This document shows, in pieces, positions 1-14,837 of a DNA stretch of 64,000 nucleotides. The notes under the pieces are model-generated. The model saw only the letters and a program-made list of their open reading frames with translations. It was not told the origin of the DNA and did not search any database. Made by a program: the position numbers and the translations under genes. Source of the stretch: Rotaria sp. Silwood1 (Eukaryota; Rotifera; Eurotatoria; Philodinida; Philodinidae). Position 1 is the stretch's first letter, and each line of letters begins with the position of its first letter. The DNA lies in assembly GCA_905250075.1 (NCBI GenBank), contig CAJNOP010000032.1, positions 1,761,902 to 1,825,901 on the forward strand, given 5' to 3'.

Positions 1-475
<475 letters not shown>

Positions 476-3400
476 TCTACGAAAAAGCTAAGATACAGAA
501 TAATGGAGATATATGCAATTGGATAACTTGTGTTTCTTTTTTTGTTTTTTTTCTTTTGAATTTGTTGTACACAAGTAAAAAAAGATCTAGAAAAGAAAAA
601 AGTTTTTCCTTTTTATTTTTTTTGCTTTATGTTTATCATTTGTGTGTTTTTTTTCTTTTTTGTTGTTATTAATATATATATATATATATATGGAGGACAT
701 AGAAGACAACAATGTCGATGAAAAGAGAAAAAGAGGTTGCAACACACAAGCATTTACTGCCGAACGCAAGTTTGCCTTCTACGTACGTTCTAATAGTGAA
801 GAAAAAGAATAAATAGAAGAAGAAGAAAAAAAAAATGCACTGACGACGAAGCTGACGATTTCTATGTGGGGTAGTAGGGAGAAATAAACAGAACGAAAGA
901 AAAAAAAAAGTCAAAAAATTATTATGGGGCTAGCAATGTCAGATGATCGAAATAGTTGTTGAATATTGAACCAAAAAAAAAAAATTACTAAAAAAAATAA
1001 AAGTGTTCTTTAGTTTGAAACAGATTCTTTTGTATTATCTTAATTAAGCGAAAGAAAAAAACTAATAATAAAAGTTTTAAATAGAAAACAACTAAATTTT
1101 TGAATTATATATTGACAAATAATAATAAATTATTATTGTTGTAAAATTTCAATTGTGTTATCTTATATTTTAAAACTAAACTTACATTTAGAAAACCATC
1201 TGCTTTCAAATAGAAAAAAAAATGAGTGTTATATATCGAACGTTTTTTTTTCTTCTTTTTCTTCCGATGTACTTCTTATATGTCTGCATTTAACATCAAT
1301 GGGTAAAAAACATTTGTTTTTTTAAATAGTAAATAGCGCTAACTATCGAATGTTTAAAATTTGTGATGAAAAATATATAATAATAATTAAAATCTTTTAA
1401 TATATAGATAAGAAATGAATTATTAAAGATAAATAGAATATTTTTATGGAGGAAAATAGGAAATTCTAATGACGTATAAAGAATGATGTCATTACCGATC
1501 AGCTGTTAGTTATTATAGACGTAGACATGTTAGTTTGTATTGTTTTATCTTTTGTTTTTGAAATATAATGATAACATGATTGTATTTCGTTTTGCTATAA
1601 TAGAAAGATCAAAACACAATATGAAATTGATATACTTGTCGTTTTCTTTTGTGTCATGGCTAGCTGTCGGATACCCGTAAATAAGAATGGTTCGAACTCA
1701 AGATCAAAGAAAAGTAACGAGAAGTTTCTGAGATACTGAATTTTTTAGCAGATTGCCGTGGTGTCTCTCAGAAAAACTGAGTTTCAGATTCTTTTGATAA
1801 AGCATGGTTTTTCATGTTGTTTATACATAACAGCGAATTCCAATGTACTTATTTCGCATTAGATACAATCAAATACAATATGTCGGCAGTAATAAGCTTT
1901 TGATCGAAACTCTTTTCGAGGGATTCATAGCTTATTAGAGTTTACATGATGCACCTAGTTCAGATTCAAAAGCACTATGACACTTAGAAACAGTTCTATT
2001 CTTGAGAAGTTTTGAATGTTTCAGACATGTGAGATTTTTCCATAGAGTGACCAATTCAAAAGATTATGCTACAAATAGCAGTCGAATAAATCTTTAAATA
2101 AATAATAAATAGCAGATGTCTGTGAACCAGAGATGTTAGTCTGGTAGGCAAGACTCTGCCATTCGGAAAATTAAATGTTGATATATTGCCTTATTAATGA
2201 AGGATATTTTGACAAATTGATTTGATTCTATTGATCAATGCTCTAACTAAACGTTAATTTAGTGTTCGAGGATTTAAATTGACTGACAGAAGAACTTGTT
2301 TAAATATATTACAATTGAATTGGAAATGATATTCGTACTCTTGTGAAAATGGATTGACAAATGAAAATGATCTTTTCCTGTTATTATACGTGTCATTTAT
2401 TCTGTACAGTTTTTTGGGTACTTCGTCGTTGTATTTCTAAACAGATGTTGTTTTTATTATCATGACTAAATTTTTTCTATTATGCAAAACAGATTGATAT
2501 GATCAAAAAACATCTTGTGCTAATTCAAGCCTTTCTTTTATGAATAATATTTATGATATTTTTCTCTGTGTTTTAATTTCCTACTTGCTGAGTAATACAA
2601 TTATATGTTTTTGAAAAACTAGATATATCACTGAGTCAGAATAAGTCAGAAACAAATAGTCTATTGGAAGTTCTACTACAAGGCAAAATAATACATTTCA
2701 TCAACTGTCTGTATTGTTGATGAAATTCTCGACAATCATGATAAAGTTGAACATTTATTTTATCGAAAATTTCTGAAGTTGAAAAGTTTTCTTCTTGAAT
2801 TCTAGTGATAGATATTTCGTTCGGTTCGAAATTAGACTTTAAGGACGAATTCTTCTTTCTTTTTTTTACCGTTATTCTGTTTCAAACTATGATCTTCGGG
2901 AAGCGAATGAAATTCTACAATGTATAACTCAGTTACAACAATCAAGTTCATATTGTATTGATTTAACAAGATTAGTTAATGTTGATGATATCAATTCAGT
3001 ATATATGGCAATAGCAGCTGCAAATGGAAATATAAATGATAGGAAATTTAACAGCTGCAGCTAATTACTATCATATTTTTCATCATCCATTAGTATTTCC
3101 ATTTTATAAACTATTAATAATAGTATCATCAATATCATTACTTTGTTTATCTGAATGTTATTCATCATTGAATGTAACGATTAGCGATACAGAAAAAGAT
3201 ATACATAAGTTTTACAACATTCTTTATTTTACATGAAATCAAGTGTTGTTCGTTTTTTTCATTTTCTCAAAAAATGCGCCATTGAATGTTCTAATCTAGC
3301 TATTTTTGCTTCATGTGAAAAGAATGGTAAGACTAAATACTTATTATTTTCTACAAGGCAATATTAGATAAAAAAACAGGGACTGTTCTAAGCACTGTAG

Positions 3401-4847
3401 AAAACACTCAAACTTTCATCACTCTATGAATATTTCCCTACGAAATCAATACTGTTTTCGCCTCAACATATTTTGATTGTATTCAATAGAAATAAAATTT
3501 GGATTGATAAGCTTAATTTATTTTTACTTTTTCTTTCAATATTCGAGCAAGTTTAGTCTAACGTTTTGTGCATTGAGTTCACTGGTTTTAAACGATATAC
3601 TTGAGAGCAATACTGTAAAAAAAAAAAGAACATTTTATTTTAGGTCGAAATATCGAGGTCAATTAATGCACATATTATTTTTCACTGGTATTTGAAATGA
3701 AGATGAATAATAATCTTCATATATTGAAAATCATACTAAATCTTCGATAGATTCCAAAACATTCTAGCCAAATTTATTCAATAATTATTATCAAAAAATT
3801 ACAATTCGATAATTTTTGACTTTCTTTGATTTTTTTTTTTTGTACGAAATAACATAATCATATACATTTTTAGTGTTAATGATTTATTCAAATTTGAAAA
3901 ATAGTTATCAAGATTTAGTATTGTAAGCCGAGTAAAACATTCAATGATGCTTCATTTACAAAAAAAAAAATTCTCGTTTTATCAGGTTTCCGAACAGAGT
4001 TACATGTAAAATAAATCATATCACAAAACATATGTCACATCCGATATTAATGACTGAACATATGTTTTACACAAAAAGAATCTAAAGATATGATATCAAT
4101 AAGTTCTTTTTTTGTTTTGCTATGATAAAATTCTCTCGAATATAGTAATCATTTATCTACTATAAATTTTTTCAAATCACATTTTGTTTGTCTTATCTTC
4201 ATAATAATAAATGAGCTCGTGAGATCGAGTAAGAATATTCGTATAATTTGTAATTTGTTTTTTTAAATAAATTATTATGTTAGAATTACTACTCTCTATT
4301 TATTATATATAGATATGTGGATAATGATTGTTATAAAAGAGAATAGAAATTATTATTATATGAAAAAAAAAGAACCTTAATAGAATAGGTCTTTTTTTTT
4401 TGCTTCTCTTGACTCCTTTATGAATATTAGATTTTTTGTTTTGACAACTATGCGAAACGAGATTCATTTTTTTGCGGCAACAACGACTAAAATTAAATCA
4501 ATATGTTTGACGAAACGAATGTATGATATGCATGAAGCCGTGAAAATCGAAAAAAATAATCAAATATTTGTTCTTTTTGTTTTCTTTCAATTTAAACGAG
4601 CTGTATTTTCTTTTTGAATATAAATGATGAAGAGTAATTTTTTTTTATAAGTAAAATATAATCAAGACATTAGAATCTATCTACAATATTTTTTCTTTTT
4701 CCCCTCTAGTAGACTCCTTATTAGTGTATAAAGGAAATAAGAATAATTGTATCTGAACAAAAGAAAAAAGAAAAGAAAAGAAATAATCGAATGTTTTGAA
4801 ATGTAGAAGAAAATTGTTCGTTGTAAAATGATGATGATTCATTTAAA
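476..4847. other. Intergenic, AT-rich, low complexity
   Basis: The stretch holds many A/T homopolymers and a (TA)n microsatellite near 671-690. It contains the UBE2D upstream region on the left and the 3' flank of the next minus-strand gene on the right. Short open frames here are homopolymer-driven and not convincing. The only coding-like patch is at 2875-3237, listed separately. Confidence 0.6.
2875..3237 (+). pseudogene. Unidentified gene fragment with a frameshift
   Basis: From about 2888 an open frame reads YDLREANEILQCITQLQQ, then CIDLTRLVNVDDINSVYMAI, with codon use like the real genes here and unlike the surrounding low-complexity DNA. It runs out near 3055. A +1-shifted frame continues as IGNLTAAANYYHIFHHPLVF and on to a stop at 3235-3237. 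The balance of residues looks protein-coding but I do not recognise a family. No start codon, partner exon or neighbouring fragment is visible. A decayed exon is the simplest reading; chance is possible. Confidence 0.3.
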
Positions 4848-7640
4848 TTAAGTTGTGTCAACACGATATCGCAATATAGAACTTTCTTCAGCATGTGCTG
4901 GTGTTGTTTCGACACGATATCGCAATATAGAACTTTCTTCAGCATGTGCTGGTGTTGTTTCAGTATGATATCGTGATCCCGAGCTTTCTTCAACACAAAA
5001 TCGCGATCCCGAACTTTCTTCAACATGTAATGGTCTTTTTACAACAGGTGTAAAACCTTGAGAAGAACTTGTTTCCGTAGTACGAACAATGGTTTCACGT
5101 GGTTGTGATACTGATTGAATATTAACATAGTTGTTTCCAAGATCCGCATATGTATTTGATGCATTGAATGTTTTTTGTGTTGTACCTAAAATAAATATTC
5201 TATGAAAAATTAAAAAGACACCCTCTCTCTCTTTTTTTTTCTACTACACATAAAAACAAGTGTCAAATTCATTATTTGACTTTTGAAAGGAGAAACAATA
5301 CACTTAAGATGGTCCTAGTGATCATCGATACGAAATAGGGTGCAAAACTAGAGTCTGGCGAGTTAAAAACTGTTTCAAATAATGAATCCTGTTTTGTTTT
5401 CAGAATGTTTCAGTCCTGAATATCTGGCAGCACAACGATAGACGTTATCTTGAAGACGGATGAACGAGTCATAAGTATACAGTCATGATCAGTTTTAAAG
5501 CTTATTAACTATTCTTTTTATAAAGGTGTATAAGTGGAAGACAAGACTGATTCTAATCTGTCTTATACAAGAAGTCTTCCAGCTAATTAATTACTTTTGA
5601 ATCGACATCATGGACAGCATGTAGATATTGACATCCTAGAAAGAGTTCGAGCCGTTATCTTATTGTGGCGAAATTATTGCATTTTTTATGAATGTTGAGT
5701 AACTTCATGCTGTGTGGTTTTTGGAGCCCTATGGGATAGGACTACTTCTCAGAAACATAGGGAAGACTCACTTTTTGAATTTCAATTTGAAACTTTGCAC
5801 AACGACAAACCTTAATGACAGTACTTCATTGTAGAAATTTTAGGTTTTTTCATTATTTGTATCCTAAGATACAGCTAAGATAAAAATTCATCTTAAACAT
5901 TACTAGATTCAATGTTGTAGCTAATGGTCTGAGCTCTTCTTCATATATAAATAGTTCGTTAGTATCTAAATGATATACATAGTTTCGAATCGAAAGCTGA
6001 TTCGTCAATTTGAGACCTTCACTTATTAATACTAATACTGATGATTCATATCGATGTGATATTAAATATCTTTATCAATATATATCTCAAGGGACATAAA
6101 TATTCCAAGCTTTTTACTTTGATAAATCGAATAAAATCTAAAATCTTGTCAATCATAGATCAAATATACTTTATCAAAGCTTACTATACTTCACTTAATG
6201 TTGTTTTTTTTTCCTGTCAGAAAAGAAATAAATCATTCTAGCAAACAAATAAAAATTCCACAAAACATCCAATAAAAAAAATCAAATATAAAGAGAAATA
6301 AAAAAAGAACATTACCATTTTGAACATGCATTCGTTGAATAAAATCTTTACGTTGTGCTTTTCTGCAACTTTGTTGATACTCGTCACCAGAAGTATCATG
6401 ATCTATGATTAAAAATATATATTAAAACATTTAATAATCATATTAATCAAACAAGAAAAATTAAAAATATTTCTTACATTCATAATAATGTCGTGTTGGC
6501 TCTTCTACTACTGTACGAATAATTTTAGTTTCTTCTGTTTTGAAAAAAAAAAATTATTTGTCGAATGAATTATATAAATTTTCTAACCTTTCACAACTTG
6601 ATCTTTTTTTATTTTTTCTTCATGTTCATATCGATCAAATCTTTCTGTTTCTATTTGATTAGTAAATTTAAATAAGAAATAAAATATATATTTATTTTTC
6701 TTTTACCTGTCATAGTCAAAGGTCGTTTAGTTATCCTATCAGTTATTACACCAGTATCTTTTGTCGGTGGACGAACTAAATGAAATTAGTAGAAATTATA
6801 ACGAGTTTTTTTCATAATATCAACCTATGACTGGTGGTGGCGGTGGTGTTGGTAATTTTGGTGGTTCATCTTGAAATATTGAAGAAAAAAAAAAAAAAAG
6901 TAGAATAAAAAGTCCAAAATAATTTGAAAAAAAAAAAAAAAAAAATAGTTCACTTGGAAAATTAAAATTATAATTATATTCATAACGTTCTTCACGATGC
7001 ACATCAACATGTTTTTCTAGATTAATTTTTTAAATACTTGAAAATAATAAATATAAACAAAAACTAAATCATAAATTATTTACCTTGTTTTTCACGATTT
7101 CGAAGATCAACACAAGATGAAGGCCGTGGTCGTACTTTTAATTGTCGAATAATTGGTGATACTGTACGAACATATGTAACCATAGGTCGACATACTTGTT
7201 CTTCCATTGTTACCGATCCTAATTTATCTCGATCACATGGATTAATTATGGATTCATTTCATTTGATATTTACCTAAATTTCTAAAAAATCCATCTCTTG
7301 AAACACAACGATGCATTGATCCACATGGTATTGCTGGTAAACAACAGCATGAACCATAACAAGCATTTGGATGATATACATCTATTGATTTTTTAATTAA
7401 AATAAATAAATAAAAATTTCAATGAATTTTTATTTATTTCTTTTTAAATTGAAACATACTGAAATAATCTCGTCGAAATCTTCGACCTGTTATAAAATTT
7501 TGAGGATGACGAACTAATGCAAAATCACTTTCACAACAAGGTAATGTTTCACATTCAAATGGTTGTGTTAAAGCAGCAGATAATGGCCAACCATCATTCC
7601 ATTGATAACAACATGGATTATCATTTATAAACGTTTCCAT
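4848..7640 (-). CDS. Cys-rich, Pro-rich protein of unknown function
   Basis: A multi-exon minus-strand gene of about 385 residues, with ten or so exons. The ATG is at 7638-7640 (METFINDNPCCYQWNDG) and the stop is TAA at 4848-4850. The N-terminal exons are Cys-rich (ETLPCCESDF, NACYGSCCLPAIPCGSMHRC) and contain RRFRRDYF. The middle has a proline tract (PPKLPTPPPPPVIVRPP) and charged stretches (ERFDRYEHEEKIKKDQ). The last exon (about 4848-5187) carries tandem copies of a 17-residue unit with core PAHAEESSILRYRVETT. There is no signal peptide or membrane segment. Introns are mostly 50-70 nt, except one of about 1.1 kb before the last exon. Clean in-frame junctions show it is a real gene, but I recognise no family. 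Confidence 0.75.
4855..5030 (-). repeat. Coding tandem repeat, 51-nt unit
   Basis: Two nearly identical 51-nt units (core in plus orientation ACGATATCGCAATATAGAAC followed by TTTCTTCAGCATGTGCTGG) are followed by two shorter, degenerate units with TCGCGATCCCGAGCTTTC. Each full unit adds 17 residues (PAHAEESSILRYRVETT) to the C terminus of the Cys-rich protein, so copy number can change without a frameshift. Confidence 0.8.
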
Positions 7641-10431
7641 TAGAAGAAATTTTTCTCGTTGAAAATTAATCTACAGATAATAATGAAAAAATGATTCAAT
7701 ATGTTTTTTTAACCGACTACATTTGAACCTCGAATAATGTAAATATGTAATTACTATTCGTTGTCTACTTTGTATGTAAACACATCAACAAAAAAAAAAA
7801 AATATGACTAAAAAGTATTGAAAAAAAAAAGTTCTACGAGAAAAATTACGGGAGAGAGAGAGAGAGAAAAAAAATATGACATTTTTTTTTTCACAGTGGT
7901 TGTTGTTGAAAACAAACGCATAAACACTTTAGTTCTCTTTTTTTTTTTTTTTTTTTGGTTTGGCATTGAATTAAAAAATTGACGACGTGAACGCAAATAT
8001 GTGCAATCTACAATAAGTAGTGGTTAATAACGAGCGCACATGGGCACAAAAAAAGAGCCACATACACCTCTCCGATGATGTTGTCGTCTATATTAAGTTG
8101 ATCCGAAGCAAATACTCTTGATTTTTTTTTTGCGGTTTCTATATATACTTAAATACACCCTTTTCTTTTTTCTCCCTTTTTTCCTTTGTGAAAAGTCCCT
8201 TCTTTTTTTTTTTCTGTAAAAGAATAATTTTTTTTTTTTTTTTACAGTTAATTAAGACATGCTCTTTCGTTTTTAACATTTTGACATACTATTCATTTGC
8301 GGTTATTGTTGCGTTTTCTTTTTTTTTTTTTTGTCATAAGAAAATAAAATTTACGTTGCTTATGTTGTTTATGACAGTTAGTCAAATAATAACAAAACTA
8401 TAGTGGTAATTCCTAAAGCTTCAATCATTTGTCGAAAATTTCAAGGTTATTTTTTCTATTTATAAGATGAATTGATAATTGTTATGTCCTCGAGTAAAAA
8501 AAAATAAAAGAAAAAAAAAAAAAAAAAAAAAAAAGCCTCACACGATTTAATTCATAGTTCCATATTTTTTTGATGTTACCATTGTTTACCTAAAAATACT
8601 TGCAGACGAAAACTTTCATTCTTTTCATGCTTTTAACTATTATTTTATATTCTTGGTAATGAGACAAACACTCATTTTTCCTTGAATAAGTTTTTTTATT
8701 CTTTTATTCTAACAATATATATTATGGAATTTACCTTCATCATAAAGAAAATATAATACCAAATTTTGCTTTCGAGACAACGTTTTTCCTTGAAAAAAAA
8801 AGAACAATAACTTAACTCGGAAAAAAAAGGACGTTTCCCTTTATTTTATCTTTTATTTTTTTTACTCGTCCAATAAACAATATAAAAGCAAAAAAAACTA
8901 CATCATTTACGCTTCTTAAATTTTTACATGAATAACATTTTTTTTTTCTATACAATCTTTTCGAAAATAAAATAAAAAAACAACAGATTGGACTGTTTTA
9001 TACATTTGTCTACACATGCATAAATTGCTGTTTGATTGTGAGCAAATATTTTTTTGTATAGATTTCAAGGATATATATACATACGAATATACTTTATGTA
9101 CAAGACTGTCTAATCCAATAATATTAATGCAGTAATTTATTTGCTTATAAATAAAACTAGATGTTAAATAGCTAGAAAAAAAATATTATTCTGTTTTGAT
9201 CCATTAATAAAATTTTATCTGACAATACTGCCATAAAATAGACTTTGAATGTAACTCGAAAAAAAAACAATACATTGAGTTACTATGGATTCTATGACAG
9301 AAAAAGAAAACATTTTTGTTTTTTTCGTCTTATCATTAAGTATATAGAAAAAAAAAAAGTATGCAACGATAGATTGATGTATATTTATAATTAGATCAGT
9401 AAATACTTATAAATAATTATTTAACGATGCGTCATGTAGAGTTTAGACTAACTTTTCTTTAATGAGAACATCAAGGTTTTGTCTAGTGCATTATATTATT
9501 AACAATTTTTTAATTAGTTAATGAAATGTCTATCATATTTTTACCTGTAAATGTAGATTTAATCTTTTGAGGTAATAAATACATAAAATGATTATTTTCC
9601 ATCATTTAATGGATTACCATATAGAAAAAGTGGATACTACATTATCATATATATTTTTTTTTTCAAGGAAAAAAAAAAAGACATATTTGCATACAAGACA
9701 GTAACATTAAAATAATATAATGTCATTAATACTGTTTGATAAAGTCCTGTTAAACATAAAAATTATGCAATCTAATTCAATTTATTCACGTTTATAACAG
9801 AAGAAAATAGTAATTTAATTCTATTCATGAAAATTTCTATTTATTTTTTCCAATTTATGTACTAAGACATTCATTGTTCAATTCAAAGTAAATAGTAATC
9901 GTAATATTCTCTTCGAATAATTAATCAATATGTATTTGTCTTCAGTCAAAATGTTATTACTTTAGTTTTAAATACTATATTCAATTGTAAAAAGAAGAAG
10001 AAGAAAAAAAAAAGCAAGTTTCCTGTTAAATAAAAAACTTATAAATTCTTTTACTTCGCACGTCATATTCCAATTTATATTAATATATGCTTGGTCAAAT
10101 AGAAGTGTTGTACAACAAAAAAAAAACGTAAAGAAAAAAAAAATAGAAATTAATCCGTTTGAATGTTGAAGTATAACAAAATAAAAAAATAAACGAAAAG
10201 GCAGAGAAAAAAAAAATCAAATGAACTTATGCTAAGATGAAGAAAAAAAAAATCAATTCGTCTACCACAAAGGTGAAGAAAGATAATTTTTATATATTTT
10301 TTTTTTATAATATTATTACGCGGTAGATAGAAATCCATTTGTACAACACGCACACACACACACACGAGAACGAACAAGATAATAATTAAAGATCATTGTA
10401 AGAACAAAAGAAAAAAAAAGAAAAATTTAAT
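7641..10431. other. Intergenic, A/T homopolymers and microsatellites
   Basis: No coding signal. The stretch contains a GA-rich microsatellite near 7851-7866, a run of more than 20 A near 8510-8534, many shorter A or T runs and a (CA)n tract near 10348-10366. It includes the promoter side of the Cys-rich gene and the 3' flank of the NHL gene. Confidence 0.6.
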
Positions 10432-12932
10432 TTAACAATAATTATGAGTTATATCACTGCTTGTTATATCAAGACCTTCGCCTAATTTATAAACATAAAT
10501 TTTATAATCTTTAGATGCCATTGCTAATTCATCATTATATCCAACAGCAACATCGAAACATTGAGAATGTTTCATTAACTAAATACCGAACAAAAAAAAG
10601 AAAAAAAACAAGTTACATATTTGAATAAAAAAAAAAAGACAAAATGAAAATCTTACTGAATAATGTGAATATTTTTTATTTCCATCATAATCATATGTTG
10701 TTATATTAAAATTTTCATGATTATCAACAACAATAAGTTCACGTCGTGGTTGATTCTAAAAGTAAAAGAAACGAATAGAGAAAACAAAAAAAAAACAACT
10801 AAATAAAATATTTCTTACAATACGACATGCTATCGGATAAGATATACCAGCACCAATATTTTTCAAATGTTTTCCATTATAATCAAATACTCGTACAAAA
10901 TGTGATTCATTATCACTAACATAAAGTTCATGTCGATCATTGACACAGACACTTGTCGGAAAACTTAAATGATCACGTAAATCAAATTGACCCCAAATAC
11001 GACCTGATGTTGCATCATAGATATGAACTATAAAAATTATAAATTTCAAATAAACGATTCATCAATAAAAAGACAAAAAAAAAAAATGGAATTTTATATT
11101 TGTTATAGTAGAAAATTACATGAAGAGAATTTATTTAGTTCATGTCCTTGATTAAATATATATGAATATCAAGTTAGAACTTATTGAATTCGTTCGAAAT
11201 CTAAATCGAATGAAGTTTACTTGTAGGTTGTCTAAGTTCTATCGAAAATGGCTAAGCTTTTATCCGTTGGTAAGGATTTTCGATACTTATTTTCTTTCCT
11301 TTAAGCATCTAGAAAAACTATGTACATACATTCTAGGCTACGATTTTTATTATAAATTGGAATTTAACTCTTTTTTTTTTGTGAGCACGAACAGTCATAG
11401 TTATTTTGATTTTTAATTATACAAGATATTTAACAAATATCAAGGTAACTAACGTTATCTTTTTTTAATTAAAATCATGGCCGTCCGCATATCCAAAATT
11501 TATCCTTGACTACCTTGATATTTAATTGTAAAATATTTTATATAAATAAAAATTAAAGTAATCGTAGGTATCTATGAAGTATCTATGTTCACATAAAAAA
11601 AGGCTATATTTTAGTTGAAAAGACAAAGTATACAGTCTAGAATAGATGTTTACACTTTTTACAAGTACTCATTGTCTTCTTTTGATCTTAATAAAATAAA
11701 TTTTACAATATTACCTTTCATAATTTTTGATTCCATAATAATAATACGTCCTTGTTGATCAATACAAATAGCGCGTGGACTTTCGAGATCATTTCCAAAG
11801 CGACTAATGAATTGACCATTACGATCAAATATTTGAATCATTGGTCGTGGTGATCGTTGAACCATAACAAGCTATTGAATAATTTATTAACATCAGTTAT
11901 ATATAATAAAAATAAATCTTACTAAATCATGTCCTGGTAAAACAGCAATACGATATGGATAAAGTAGTGCACCAGGTCTTGTACCTGCTTGACCAAATTT
12001 AAGTATGCATTCTCGACGGATTGGATCAAATAATTTAACTTGACTTGAATTTGTATCTACAACTGTAATAGTACCATCAGATAGAAAAGTAATACCATTG
12101 GGTTCAAGAAATTCATTAATTCCACGGCCATAACCACCAAATTTATATTCATCTAAATTTAAAACATGAAGCATCGATTAAGCAAAATCATTTTCTAAAA
12201 ATATTTACATGAAGTAGAAATACGTTGTGTAGTATTATTTTGTGATCGTGACATTCGACGATTTTGTTGATCATTTTGCACTGAAGATCGTTTTGTTGAT
12301 TGATTATTAGATAATGAACTTAGTTCGGTTTCCATATGAAATTCAGCGGCAGACGGATCAAGTATTGATGATCGTTTTAAACGATGATTAAATGGTGATG
12401 GTTCATATGAATGATAACCACTTGTACTACCAAGTAGATCTACTGATGATGATCCAGTTAATGCATCTAAAAAAAAAAAGAAATTCTTTTTTGTTTTTTA
12501 AACCATTGTTTTTATTTTTCGCTTACCAAATGTAATACCAGCTTGTTCAATTATTGAAAAAATATCATCATGATTATCAATTAATGGTTCAAATGATGAT
12601 GATTCATTTAAACTTGTATTAGCACTACTATGTCGAAGAAAATAATTATCAATTGATGATGGATTTAACATGTGTGAATTATTTGTTTCAAATAAATGTC
12701 GATATTCATTCCATGCATCATTTTCATTTTCATCATTTTCAATTGTTATTGTTGGTGCTGCTAAAATAAAATAATTTATTTTTTGATTTACAAAAAAAAA
12801 AATTTTTTTTTTAATTAATTTACCACTTGCTAATTTCCATCGACAATCATCATCAATAATTGTTTTTTTATTTGTTACATCAGAAAAATGTATACGGATC
12901 GGTGATGATGAACAATAATTTATTTCACTCAT
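10432..12932 (-). CDS. NHL-repeat beta-propeller protein (Brat/TRIM-NHL type propeller)
   Basis: Seven exons from ATG 12930-12932 (MSEINYCSSSPIRIHFSD) to TAA 10432-10434 (..ITHNYC). The N-terminal third is low-complexity and Ser/Asn/Asp-rich with no RING or B-box that I can see. The rest is an NHL propeller: FGGYGRGINEFLEPNGITF, LKFGQAGTRPGALLYPYRI, IQIFDRNGQFISRFG, IYDATSGRIWGQFDLRDHL, FPTSVCVNDRHELYVSDN, VRVFDYNGKHLKNIG and a closing blade FDVAVGYNDELAMASKDYKI. Such propellers (Brat, NHL-1, TRIM71) bind RNA or partner proteins and act in post-transcriptional control; that role is inferred from the family. Introns are short, except one of about 650 bp (roughly 11.05-11.7 kb). An upstream RING/B-box exon cannot be ruled out but none is seen. 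Confidence 0.85.
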
Positions 12933-14209
12933 TGTACTTGGATATTTTTATATAGATATAAATACAGATACCAATGATTATTATATACAATGAACTGATC
13001 AGTATCGACAAAGATGGAAATATGATGAATATAGTCGAGAATGTTTACATTTAGTATTTCTACATTTTCTTCTTTTTTTTTCTTTCTTAAATGAAAAAGA
13101 ATTATCCAGGTAGTGATTTGTATGTACATTACAGACGTATTTGATTGAATCGATCATAAACAGAGAGAAATTAGTAGACAAAACACATGAATAGTGATTT
13201 CTATTATGATGAATTCGTTCGGTAGAATATATTTAAACGAATGTTATTGATCAAAATGCACTCGAAGAATTTCTTCTTCATTGTATTGAATTAAAGAAAA
13301 ATAACTTGCAAACATTCAATTTAATATACTTTTTCTAATAATTAATAAAATGATTTCATTAAAAAAAAAAATTTGAAATATTTTAGTATTGAATAAGTAT
13401 CATTGTGATTTGCTGGATAGATAACACAATGATTTATTGATTAATTTTGTGCCTTTCATGCCATATTCATTAGTGAAAAATAGAGTCTGATCAAGTTCGA
13501 ACAGTTTTTTGATGTATTTTAACGATATCTAAACCATTTTATTCACTTTTTCACTGTGGAAACATATTTATAAAACTAATAAATAGAATATTTTTGTATA
13601 TCAAACATCTAAAGAATAAAGTTAGTACTTTGCAAGACTCAAATGTTGATTGTTCTACTTGTCTTATTGTGAGACTGATTCCGGAGAGCAATTTTTCTGA
13701 ATCGTTCTAAGGTCGAACAGTATTCTATTTGCGGCTCCGACTTCACCTACGTTAGAGTGGGATTTAGAAATCAAATTTTGATGTCTGATGCGCGGCTCTA
13801 ATAAAAAACAATCATCAATTACGACGATGAAAATTGTTAATACGTCAATAGAAATTGATCGATGAGTATCATCTAAAGAATGCCTAGAATAAATTTGATA
13901 TCTTAGTTTAAGCAAAAAAAATATTTTGAAGACTAGTCGAAGTATCAACAAAAGCAATAATCTTATAGGAAATCGGACACATTTGTTTTGATTGTTAATC
14001 ATCAAAAATATGTTTGCTCTTTGATAATTGAAAATTAAGTATTAAGAGTATTTGGTTACATATTTTCAATAGTATATAAAATCATGAATGATCAATTCAA
14101 TATCATTTCATCTTATTTTTTAAAAGTAACCGTAAGTTTTACGATGATTGAATATTCTTTTATTGCTTTATTTATTTTTTTTTTTGTCAGAAGTTTATTG
14201 AAAATTACG
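12933..14209. other. Intergenic, divergent promoter region
   Basis: The stretch lies between the start of the minus-strand NHL gene and the start of the plus-strand CAP gene, so it must hold both promoters. It is AT-rich, and I see no coding signal, repeat or RNA gene. Confidence 0.6.
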
Positions 14210-14837
14210 ATGCAACTTTCAGCATTAATTTTCGTTGTATTTGCTGTTGTGTCAGGTAAATAAAACTTAATTAACTAAAAAGATAATGAAAAATATTTTA
14301 TATTAGCAAATGCTTTTACAACGGCTCAAACTCGATTTCAAGCCGAAACATTACAACGTCATAATGAATTACGAGCTCGTCATTGTGCTCCACCACTTCA
14401 ACTTGATAATAATCTGAGTACAATAGCACAAAACTATGCTGAATATCTTGCTTCAAGAAATCTTTTTCAACATTCAAATAATGGTTATGGAGAAAATCTT
14501 TATATGATGAGTAGTTCATCATCATTAGCAAATTTACATGGTTAAGATATTTTAATTTTAATTTCAGTCAATTTTTTTTTATTAGTTTATTGTATTTTTA
14601 GGAAGTGCAGCCACTCAATCATGGTACGACGAAATCAGTATGTATAGCTTTAGTCGACCAGGTTTTTCTTCGCAAACTGGTCATTTTACACAAGTTGTAT
14701 GGAAAGGTAGCACAAAACTTGGTGTTGGTATTGGTTTTGGTAATGGTGGACGCACAGCTGTTGTTGTTGCTAATTATAATCCACCAGGAAATTATATGGG
14801 ACAATTTCAACAACATGTACTTCCAAATCAATGCTAA
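14210..14837 (+). CDS. Secreted CAP/SCP-domain protein (GAPR-1/PR-1-like)
   Basis: Three exons (14210-14255, 14307-14540, 14602-14837) join in frame to about 171 residues, a normal size for a single-domain CAP protein. The N terminus MQLSALIFVVFAVVSANA is a signal peptide. CAP landmarks follow in order: LQRHNELRARHCAPPLQLD, AQNYAEYLASRNLFQHS, GYGENLYMM (CAP Glu), SWYDEISMYSF (second Glu), GHFTQVVWKGS (conserved His; CAP1 motif) and VVVANYNPPGNYMGQF (CAP2 motif). The family is extracellular and binds sterols or lipids, proteins or metal; the substrate here is unknown. The start was chosen because it gives the signal peptide. All splice sites are GT-AG. Confidence 0.92.

Noticed and set aside
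8188..8403. 71-residue Phe-rich open frame
   Set aside because: It is a translation of poly-T tracts.
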